Source: Candidatus Woesearchaeota archaeon (GTDB lineage: Archaea; Nanobdellota; Nanobdellia; SCGC-AAA011-G17; UBA489). From it: a stretch of 13,170 nt of DNA. The position numbers and the translations under genes were made by a program. Where the stretch lies: the NCBI GenBank assembly GCA_030679025.1, contig JAUXTV010000079.1:1-13170 (forward strand), in the 5' to 3' direction. Shown here in pieces: positions 6,444 through 11,916 of the stretch (position 1 is the first letter of the stretch; the number at the start of each line of letters is the position of its first letter). The notes beneath the pieces are model-generated. The model saw nothing but the letters and a program-made list of their open reading frames with translations, was not told where the DNA came from and ran no database searches.

Positions 6444-6872
6444 ATGCTAAAACTTCAATTCGTGCCATACGCAGATATTGAGCACTTGGATACGAGCGAT
6501 CGTATTGATAAACTGCTTGGAATTGTCAAAGGAAATAAAATTGTCTTAATGCAAGGACGTTTACATCCTGAAGAAGAAGGACAACTTATTCAAGAAACGA
6601 TGCAACAAATTGAAGACAGTTTCCGAGGCATTGAAATCTGCACTATTTACCCTGAAGAAAAAAACTTACAACTCTTAAAACGTGTCAAAAAAGAAATGGT
6701 CAAATATATCATAGGCAATAGAGACGGTATAACTATTATTGGACCAGCCACTATTGTTCGCGAAATTAAGCGCGATCCGAATAACATGATGCTCTTGACG
6801 ATGCATACGACAACTCCTAGAACTAGAAGCGCATCTAAAAAGACTCCATCACGTTCGAAAAAACGAAGGTAA
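6444..6872 (+). CDS. arvB: DUF2073 family protein, ArvB type
   Basis: This 142-aa protein follows the small GTPase after 15 bases, the conserved position of DUF2073 proteins in archaea (annotated OapB/ArvB). Its sequence fits the family: FVPYADIEHLDTSDRIDKLL (6-25), a strand-turn-helix with KIVLMQGRLHPEEEGQLI (32-49), EICTIYP (64-70), and GNRDGITIIGPATIVREI (91-108). The last ~20 residues are a very basic, probably flexible tail with TTPRTRSASKKTPSRSKKRR-type composition. That tail could bind acidic lipid heads, nucleic acid or the acidic tail of the next protein. The biochemical role of the family is not known to me. It is thought to act with the GTPase, here strongly supported by operon structure. 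Confidence 0.85.
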   Translation: MLKLQFVPYADIEHLDTSDRIDKLLGIVKGNKIVLMQGRLHPEEEGQLIQETMQQIEDSFRGIEICTIYPEEKNLQLLKRVKKEMVKYIIGNRDGITIIGPATIVREIKRDPNNMMLLTMHTTTPRTRSASKKTPSRSKKRR

Positions 6873-6875
6873 GCA

Positions 6876-7367
6876 ATGCCCCATCAATGCGTCCGTTGCT
6901 CCAAGATGTATGATGATGGTTCTGATATTATCTTGAAGGGATGCACTTGTGGCAGCAGATTCTTTTTCTATATGAAGAAAGAAGCAATTAAAGTTGCTAG
7001 AGAACTTACTGCTCAATTGACTTTAGAAGACAAGCAACAACTTGAGCAAGACGCGATGGAATTTATTGGCGAAGAGCAAGAACCAGAACACCCAGTAGTG
7101 CTAGACTTAGAATCTATTCGCATGCTGCAACCAGGCAAATTTGAAATTGATCTGATCGACTTATTCAAAGGCAAACCTCTAGTGTATAAATTAGCAGAAG
7201 GCAAATATGTGATTGACATCGCTTCTACCTTTGGCAGAAATCTAGCTACAGACAAAGATGCTTTGGAAGAAGTTCTTGATGAAGATACAGAAGAAGTTCC
7301 TACACCTACTACTGCTGATGAAACTTCTGCAACTTCGGACGAAGACTCTGTGAAAAAAGAAAAATAA
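6876..7367 (+). CDS. arvC: Zinc-ribbon protein, ArvC type
   Basis: The 163-aa third gene of the operon starts 3 bases after the DUF2073 stop, with GAAGG 6 bases before the ATG. The N-terminus carries a zinc ribbon with CVRC (Cys5, Cys8) and CTCG (Cys23, Cys25), followed by RFFFYMKKE (28-36), the pattern of the archaeal zinc-ribbon family annotated OapC/ArvC. A helical, Glu/Gln-rich middle (residues 40-72) leads to a conserved-looking block, SIRMLQPGKFEIDLIDLFKG then YKLAEGKYVIDIASTFGR (104-121). The C-terminal ~35 residues are acidic (EEVLDEDTEEV, TSDEDS). The acidic tail contrasts with the basic tail of its operon partner, so the two may bind each other. That is inference. Confidence 0.85.
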   Translation: MPHQCVRCSKMYDDGSDIILKGCTCGSRFFFYMKKEAIKVARELTAQLTLEDKQQLEQDAMEFIGEEQEPEHPVVLDLESIRMLQPGKFEIDLIDLFKGKPLVYKLAEGKYVIDIASTFGRNLATDKDALEEVLDEDTEEVPTPTTADETSATSDEDSVKKEK

Positions 7368-7409
7368 GTTCTTCAGTATATAGTTACTTCTCAAAGACCC
7401 CTTTCTTGA

Positions 7410-7417
7410 TTTATAAA
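7410..7417 (+). promoter_or_regulatory. TATA box, leaderless promoter of the repeat-nuclease gene
   Basis: TTTATAAA is centred 25.5 bases before the ATG at 7439, separating this gene from the arv operon. Confidence 0.6.
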
Positions 7418-7438
7418 CAATACTTTCTTCTTATTTAG

Positions 7439-8515
7439 ATGTATACAGATGTTGAACAAAGAAAAATACTAGTTAGAAGCCTCATTAAAGATAATCCAAA
7501 AGCTACTTGTGCATATATCCAAAGAAAAACTGCTATTAAAATTGAACGTGTCTATATTGGTGGCATGGCGGAAGCATTTCGAGATGCTGGTGTTGAACCT
7601 CCGAGAACGTTCAAACGAAAGAACAGGGAAGAAAGAAGAGCGATAATTATTGATTATATTAAACAACATCCAAGAGCAGGTGGGCAGATCATAAGTAGAG
7701 ATACAAAAATCGGAATTTCAAGCGCTTTTAAAACTACGAAAGAAGCTTTTGATGCTGCGGGCGTTCCTTATCCACGACCAATAGATAAGCAGTTACAAGA
7801 AGAAAAGAAACAGACTATTATTGCTTATGTAAAAAAACATCCGTTGATTACTGCAACTGCACTACAGAAAAAGTTTCATACAAAATTATATAATTATTTT
7901 TCAAGTATTGATGAAATATATAAAATAGTTGGAATTAAATCTCCTAATCGTAGACTGAAAGGAAGTCATCTTATAAAAATAAAAAAACAAAAGATAGTAA
8001 TAGAGTTTATTAAAAACAATTCTACACCAACTCAAAGAGAAATAAACACAGCATGCAAGACACATGTTCAACTAATTTTTAAAAAAGGCATTTATGAAGC
8101 TTATAAAAAAGCAGGAGTAAATTTTCCTTTTGAAAGATTAAAGACATATGGTGTTGGAAAGAAAGAAATTAGAGAAAGATGGAAATATTATGAAAATATG
8201 ATTGCTGATAAATTATTACAATATGGTAAAATACAGAGATTAGTAAAGACAAAAAGAGGTTTTGCTGATATTATTTTAGAGAGAAGAAAGAAAAAAGCAA
8301 TTATAGAGGTTAAAGATTATAGATCTCATGAAATTAGCATTTCCCAAATAAAACAGCTCTATAAATATCTAGAAGACTGTAACTATACTTTAGGAATTTT
8401 AGTGTGTCCTAAGAAGCCAAAAAGAGATGCTCTTCGTATTGGAGATAAAAAAATATTTATTGTGAATGATAAGCACATTGAAGATATTCCTTACTTCATG
8501 AACAAATACGGGTAG
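7439..8515 (+). CDS. Four-repeat HTH-like protein with PD-(D/E)XK nuclease domain
   Basis: The 358-aa protein has two parts. Residues 8-57, 66-113, 124-170 and 183-230 are four tandem copies of a ~58-aa unit with the pattern (R/K)xxII..(I/V)K.hP...(~18 residues)F....EAF..AGV..P. This resembles a helix-turn-helix or homeodomain-like repeat and is probably DNA-binding. Residues 245-358 form a restriction-endonuclease-like domain: Glu252 in a helix (YYENMIADKLL), Asp277 in GFADIIL, Glu290-x-Lys292 in AIIEVKDY, then SQIKQLYKYLED and TLGILVCPK. The D-x12-E-x-K spacing and the downstream Gln helix are typical of Mrr/archaeal resolvase-like nucleases, so DNA cleavage is likely. The 3' half uses mostly AGA for arginine and is richer in A/T than neighbouring genes, which may hint at a different origin. 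It ends one base before the tRNA-Trp TATA box. Defence, homing or repair roles are all possible. Confidence 0.8.
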   Translation: MYTDVEQRKILVRSLIKDNPKATCAYIQRKTAIKIERVYIGGMAEAFRDAGVEPPRTFKRKNREERRAIIIDYIKQHPRAGGQIISRDTKIGISSAFKTTKEAFDAAGVPYPRPIDKQLQEEKKQTIIAYVKKHPLITATALQKKFHTKLYNYFSSIDEIYKIVGIKSPNRRLKGSHLIKIKKQKIVIEFIKNNSTPTQREINTACKTHVQLIFKKGIYEAYKKAGVNFPFERLKTYGVGKKEIRERWKYYENMIADKLLQYGKIQRLVKTKRGFADIILERRKKKAIIEVKDYRSHEISISQIKQLYKYLEDCNYTLGILVCPKKPKRDALRIGDKKIFIVNDKHIEDIPYFMNKYG

Positions 8516-8516
8516 A

Positions 8517-8524
8517 TTTATAAA
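8517..8524 (+). promoter_or_regulatory. TATA box of tRNA-Trp
   Basis: TTTATAAA is centred 28.5 bases before the tRNA 5' end, giving a leader of only a few bases. It begins 1 base after the nuclease stop codon. Confidence 0.6.
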
Positions 8525-8548
8525 GAATTATTGAGTCTTATTTTTATC

Positions 8549-8636
8549 GGGGATATATTTCAACCTGGTAGAAGAAGCGCCTCCAACGATTTTTTGGAGT
8601 CAGCGCTGGATGTAGGTTCAAATCCTACTATCCCCA
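8549..8636 (+). tRNA. tRNA-Trp (anticodon CCA), intron-containing
   Basis: All arms pair. The acceptor stem is GGGGATA (8549-8555) with TATCCCC (8629-8635), discriminator A8636. The D stem is TTTC/GAAG with loop AACCTGGTA. The anticodon stem is AGCGC (8576-8580) with GCGCT (8603-8607). The variable loop has four bases. The T arm is GTAGG-TTCAAAT-CCTAC (8612-8628). The anticodon loop is interrupted by a 15-base intron at 8587-8601; removing it leaves CTCCAAA with anticodon CCA (8583-8585), read as Trp. CCA is not encoded at the 3' end. The RtcB ligase encoded in this window is the enzyme expected to join the two exons. Confidence 0.95.
8587..8601 (+). other. 15-base tRNA intron with bulge-helix-bulge
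   Basis: The intron follows position 37 of the tRNA. CTCC (8581-8584) pairs with GGAG (8596-8599), a 4-bp central helix flanked by 3-base bulges AAC (8585-8587) and TCA (8600-8602). Cutting after the second base of each bulge gives these boundaries. This is the canonical substrate of the archaeal splicing endonuclease. Confidence 0.88.
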
Positions 8637-8648
8637 TTTACCATAACT

Positions 8649-8656
8649 CTTAAATA
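8649..8656 (+). promoter_or_regulatory. TATA-like box of the 186-aa exported protein
   Basis: CTTAAATA is centred about 28 bases before the ATG at 8681 and about 22 before an alternative GTG at 8675. The ATG therefore fits a near-leaderless mRNA better. Confidence 0.5.
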
Positions 8657-8680
8657 TGCAATAACCATTCTCAAGTGGTA

Positions 8681-9241
8681 ATGAAATCCATCGTCTATCT
8701 TCTGTTGCTGTTTTGTTTAGTGAGCACAGTAGTTAGCGCAGCTCCGAATAAAGTATTAGTACATGACATCAAAATTGCTAACATTATTATTAGTGAACAA
8801 TCTCTCCATTGCACTAAAGAAATCTTAGTTCTAGTAGATGTAGAAAACAAAGGAACTTATACTGAAGATGTGTATGTTGAACTAGTGAATAAACCTTTAA
8901 ATGTTCATGCATTTTCTCCTAGTCTTCAAGTGAGACCAAGAAGTCGAGAACAAATTTTGTTTCCTTTGTATCTCCAAGAAGAACCTCAAGGCAAATATAC
9001 TTTTGATGCTTACCTCTATAGTGGCAAAGAGATTCGACAAGCATTTGATTCTTTTACTTTTAGCGGCTGTAAAACTGTCCAACTTACTTCTTATATTCAA
9101 ACACAACCACCTGTGAAAATTCCTCTACAATCGTCCCCAGCTGTACAGGAAAATGATGTAGATCTTCTCTTGGTAAGCACACTTCTCATTGTTGCATTCT
9201 TGCTTCTTACTGCATCTGCAGCGCTTGTGAGATCGTTTTAG
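8681..9241 (+). CDS. Exported, C-terminally membrane-anchored beta-sandwich protein
   Basis: The 186-aa protein begins with a signal peptide (MKSIVYLLLLFCLVSTVVSA, 1-20) and ends with a transmembrane helix (about 160-183, DLLLVSTLLIVAFLLLTASA) and a short basic tail. It should sit on the outer face of the membrane. The ectodomain (about 25-140) is strand-rich with the pattern of CARDB/NEW3-like sandwiches: EILVLVDVENKGTYTEDVYV (47-66), SREQILFPLYL and GKYTFDAYLYSG. Cys44 and Cys130 could form a disulfide. A Pro/Gln-rich linker (141-156) leads to the membrane. An in-frame GTG at 8675 would add two residues, but promoter spacing favours ATG. The architecture is a small version of the S-layer-like protein that follows, but each has its own promoter. 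The exact family is uncertain. Confidence 0.75.
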   Translation: MKSIVYLLLLFCLVSTVVSAAPNKVLVHDIKIANIIISEQSLHCTKEILVLVDVENKGTYTEDVYVELVNKPLNVHAFSPSLQVRPRSREQILFPLYLQEEPQGKYTFDAYLYSGKEIRQAFDSFTFSGCKTVQLTSYIQTQPPVKIPLQSSPAVQENDVDLLLVSTLLIVAFLLLTASAALVRSF

Positions 9242-9265
9242 TTTTTTCTGTTACTACCCGAAAGG

Positions 9266-9273
9266 TTTATATA
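9266..9273 (+). promoter_or_regulatory. Strong TATA box with BRE of the S-layer-like gene
   Basis: TTTATATA preceded by CGAAAGG gives a good TATA/BRE pair. Transcription should begin near 9295, leaving an untranslated leader of about 48 bases, the longest predicted in the window. Confidence 0.65.
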
Positions 9274-9301
9274 GTAATCATAACTGTCCAATAGCAACAA
9301 A

Positions 9302-9317
9302 TCGAGTATAAACTCGA
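9302..9317 (+). promoter_or_regulatory. Hairpin in the 5' leader of the S-layer-like mRNA
   Basis: TCGAGT and ACTCGA form a 6-bp stem with a 4-base loop (ATAA), starting about 7 bases from the predicted 5' end. It may stabilise the transcript. Confidence 0.55.
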
Positions 9318-9325
9318 AAACATTT

Positions 9326-9330
9326 GGGGG
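9326..9330 (+). promoter_or_regulatory. GGGGG element 13 bases before the S-layer-like ATG
   Basis: TTGGGGG stands exactly 13 bases before the start codon, as in the NosD-like gene. GGGGG can pair with CCUCC of 16S rRNA using one G-U pair, so it may be a variant ribosome-binding site. Confidence 0.4.
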
Positions 9331-9343
9331 TTACACAGATACC

Positions 9344-10690
9344 ATGAAATCAACATTGATAACAGCACTATTATTCATATTTACGGTATGCGCAGGCTTA
9401 GTTTCTGCAGCAGCACCAGATTATACTATTATTGGAGTCGAAGTTAACGATCTTCAAGCATTTGGCGGTAGCACTACTATCCCAAATTTAGACGTTGAAC
9501 GAGGAGAAACTATCGAAATTGAAGTTACTCTCCAAGGCAATGCAACCATTCCAGGCGGTCAAGTTCCTGATGTTCGCGTTGAAGCTAGAATCGTTGGCTA
9601 TGAATTCGGCACTGTTTCCGACATCAGCGATATTTTCTCTGTTGATCAAGGTTTAGTGTACAAGAAAAGATTAACTCTCGTTATCCCTGAAGACATTGAT
9701 GCTTCTGAACTTTACACTTTACGTGTTGAAGCTTCTGACAGTCGCAATGAAGATCAAATTGAATTCACTTTAAACATCGATGAACAAAGACACTCTTTGA
9801 ACATCTTTGACATTCTTGTGAACCCAAGCTCAAATGTTGTTGCTGGACAACCTATCTTCGTAATTTCTCGTATTGAAAACTTAGGAGAATTAAAGGAAGA
9901 TGATGTTCGTGTAACTGCATCCATTCCAGAATTAGGCGTCTCTACCAGTAACTTCATTGATGAATTAATCACTGAATTACAAGAAGAGGAAGAAGAATTC
10001 AGACTAGACGAACAAAGCTCTAGACAATTAGAATTCCTTTTAAGAATTCCAGAAGATGCTCAAACTGGCGAATACACTCTTAAGGTTGATGTGTTATACA
10101 ACAGAGGCCACAGTCTTTTAACAGAAACAAGAAAAATTTTCGTTAAAGGCATGGAAAAACCTAAGGAAGTTGACACATTAATCAATATCGACAGCACTAC
10201 TAAACGTGTTAACCAAAATGAAGAAACCTCTTTCAAACTGATGTTTGCTAACATGGGCACTGAAAAAGGATTATACACTGTACAAGTTGATGGTGTAGCT
10301 CCTTGGGGCCAATACAGAGTAGAACCTGGTTTCATCACTGTTCAAGCTGATGGCACTGCTGAAGCTAATATCTTCATCAGAGCTAATGAAAATGCAGAAC
10401 CAAAGAACTATGTTTCTGTTGTTCGTGTTATGATGGGCAGAGAAATTGTCCATGAATTCAATGTGAACACAGAAGTTGTTGGCGTTGCACAGAAGACTAG
10501 CACAACCACAGTCAAGACAGTTTTAGCAGTCATCTTCATCATTTTAGTAATTGCATTGGTAGTCTTAGGATTGATCATTGCTTTTAGAAAAATGAAAGAA
10601 GACAATGAAGGCACTGAAACCATGACTAATGTTGCTGAAGGTCAGACCTATTATTATTACCCGCAATACCAGGGTAACCAAAGACGATAA
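9344..10690 (+). CDS. S-layer-like surface protein with C-terminal membrane anchor
   Basis: The 448-aa protein has a signal peptide (1-22), about three tandem beta-sandwich regions (roughly 25-145, 150-270, 275-380), a transmembrane helix (about 392-414) and a 34-residue cytoplasmic tail. The sandwiches show CARDB/NEW3-type features: IENLGELKEDDVRVTASIP, LRIPEDAQTGEYTLKVDV, and FANMGTEKGLYTVQV. This layout matches proteins annotated as putative S-layer proteins in Woesearchaeota and relatives. An acidic segment (ELITELQEEEEEF) lies in the middle region. The tail ends with YYYYPQYQGNQRR, an odd Tyr/Gln-rich stretch that should face the cytoplasm. A strong promoter, a leader hairpin, a terminator hairpin and frequent C-ending codons (TTC, AAC, ATC) suggest high expression. 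Whether it is the main lattice protein or an accessory anchor cannot be told. Confidence 0.8.
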   Translation: MKSTLITALLFIFTVCAGLVSAAAPDYTIIGVEVNDLQAFGGSTTIPNLDVERGETIEIEVTLQGNATIPGGQVPDVRVEARIVGYEFGTVSDISDIFSVDQGLVYKKRLTLVIPEDIDASELYTLRVEASDSRNEDQIEFTLNIDEQRHSLNIFDILVNPSSNVVAGQPIFVISRIENLGELKEDDVRVTASIPELGVSTSNFIDELITELQEEEEEFRLDEQSSRQLEFLLRIPEDAQTGEYTLKVDVLYNRGHSLLTETRKIFVKGMEKPKEVDTLINIDSTTKRVNQNEETSFKLMFANMGTEKGLYTVQVDGVAPWGQYRVEPGFITVQADGTAEANIFIRANENAEPKNYVSVVRVMMGREIVHEFNVNTEVVGVAQKTSTTTVKTVLAVIFIILVIALVVLGLIIAFRKMKEDNEGTETMTNVAEGQTYYYYPQYQGNQRR

Positions 10691-10740
10691 TTTTCGTCTT
10701 TTTTCTTTTTTTTCTTCTCTTCTCTTTTTTATTTTATTAT
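10680..10740 (+). terminator. Hairpin plus T tract over the S-layer-like stop codon
   Basis: AAAGACGA (10680-10687) pairs with TCGTCTTT (10694-10701), an 8-bp stem whose 6-base loop contains the stop codon (10688-10690). A long T/C tract follows immediately. The tract may also mark the end of the convergent minus-strand gene's intergenic space. Confidence 0.65.
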
Positions 10741-10747
10741 TCTCTTC

Positions 10748-11791
10748 TTAGTGTATTTTAGAAAGTTTTTCCTTCAATAAACCTATAATCTCAAATAAAT
10801 ACTGTTTTCCTTGTTCTTGCAAGTTCATTTCCCGTAACAAGTGTTCCACCTCAGTTATGAGATTGAAAGCATATGTTTTTGTTTTTTCCAGTCCTTTTGT
10901 TGTTCTGATACTACTCTTTATGGACTCAGCTTCTTCCTTGGTAAGCTCTTTGTTTCCAAGCCCTTTCTGAATTATTGCTTTCTGCTGAGGTGAAGCATGT
11001 TCAAGTGTCATGGCTATAATGAATGTTCTCTTTCCCTCTTTGAGATCTGCATAAGGTATTTTTCCTGTCTCTGCCTGTTCTGTAAAGAGATTACTTAGAT
11101 CATCAATAATCTGAAAAGCAAGACCAAGAGATTTTCCACATGCTTTCAGTTTTACGATGTCAGCTTCTTTTGCTCCAGCAAGAATAGCCCCTAAAGCTAA
11201 AGGACCAGTTGTGGTATATGCTGCAGTCTTTAGATTGTAGGTCTGTAAAATATCTTCCTTTGTTACTTGTTCTGTCGCATTGAGAATATCCAAGGATTGA
11301 CCATAGTATTCCTGCTCTAGAATCCCATTTATTTCTTTTATTACTCTTATTCTGATAGCTGCTGGAAGAGACGCTTGCTCAACTAATTCATAGACCAACA
11401 ACGCAGCGATATCACCTGCTAACATAGCTATAGACTTGCCCAGGTTTTCGTTATATCCTTTGTAAGTTTCATAGATCTTGTGTACTGTCGGTTTTCCCCT
11501 GCGCAGATCATCATTGTCCATAACATCATCTTGAATAAGCAACGCTGTTTGCAGCAGTTCTGTAGTCAGAGCAAGACGCTGCGCTTCAGGCGTGATCTCT
11601 TTGAACATAGCATACGCAGACAAGCATATCAGAGGGCGTATCCTGCTTGACTTTCTAAGAGTAAATTCCTTAATGGTTTCCATAATATGAGTTATATCCC
11701 TGGGATAGTCTTTTAATGTGCTTATTTTCTGATTGAAAAACTGCTCGAGCAGGAGATGTATTTTCTCTTTATAGTTAAGAATAGATTCCAT
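10748..11791 (-). CDS. Polyprenyl diphosphate synthase, geranylgeranyl-type
   Basis: This trans-isoprenyl diphosphate synthase condenses isopentenyl diphosphate with an allylic primer, making the C20 or longer precursor of archaeal ether lipids. The 347-aa sequence has the first Asp-rich motif DDVMD (88-92) followed by NDDLRRGKPTVH, and the second Asp-rich region FQIIDDLSN (226-234), with Lys244 and the DLKEGKRTF block (249-257) downstream. Ala83, five residues before the first Asp motif, is small, which favours products longer than C15. Two deviations stand out. The usual GGKRxRP reads RKSSRIRP (46-53), so the IPP-binding Lys is displaced. The second motif ends in Asn, not Asp. The ATG at 11791 lies 26.5 bases after a TATA box on the minus strand, so the mRNA is leaderless. 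It is a single gene, convergent with the S-layer-like gene and divergent from the NosD-like gene. Confidence 0.9.
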   Translation of the reverse strand: MESILNYKEKIHLLLEQFFNQKISTLKDYPRDITHIMETIKEFTLRKSSRIRPLICLSAYAMFKEITPEAQRLALTTELLQTALLIQDDVMDNDDLRRGKPTVHKIYETYKGYNENLGKSIAMLAGDIAALLVYELVEQASLPAAIRIRVIKEINGILEQEYYGQSLDILNATEQVTKEDILQTYNLKTAAYTTTGPLALGAILAGAKEADIVKLKACGKSLGLAFQIIDDLSNLFTEQAETGKIPYADLKEGKRTFIIAMTLEHASPQQKAIIQKGLGNKELTKEEAESIKSSIRTTKGLEKTKTYAFNLITEVEHLLREMNLQEQGKQYLFEIIGLLKEKLSKIH

Positions 11792-11813
11792 GTCTTTTCT
11801 TATTCCTGCGCTT

Positions 11814-11821
11814 TTTTAAAT
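11814..11821 (-). promoter_or_regulatory. TATA box, leaderless promoter of the prenyl synthase
   Basis: On the minus strand this reads ATTTAAAA, centred 26.5 bases before the ATG at 11791. Confidence 0.55.
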
Positions 11822-11867
11822 ACTTTGTTCCTTTCTTTTCCTACTGACCAAAGAAAACGAACGATAG

Positions 11868-11875
11868 ATTTATTA
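11868..11875 (+). promoter_or_regulatory. TATA box of the NosD-like gene
   Basis: ATTTATTA is centred 45.5 bases before the ATG at 11917. It implies a leader of about 19 bases whose first bases include the GGGGG element. Confidence 0.5.
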
Positions 11876-11898
11876 AGGAGTTTACCTTGTTGTGAGTT

Positions 11899-11903
11899 GG
11901 GGG
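11899..11903 (+). promoter_or_regulatory. GGGGG element 13 bases before the NosD-like ATG
   Basis: TTGGGGG precedes the start codon by the same 13 bases as in the S-layer-like gene. It is probably a variant ribosome-binding site. Confidence 0.4.
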
Positions 11904-11916
11904 ATATAACTACACT

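Noticed and set aside
8675..8680. GTG start for the 186-aa exported protein
   Set aside because: The promoter spacing of about 22 bases is too short, whereas ATG 8681 directly begins a normal signal peptide.
8500..8680. Integration site at tRNA-Trp
   Set aside because: I found no second copy of the tRNA 3' end in the flanking sequence and no integrase in the window, so attachment-site use is unsupported.
9754..10623. Several minus-strand frames inside the S-layer-like gene
   Set aside because: They are shadows caused by biased codon use on the plus strand.
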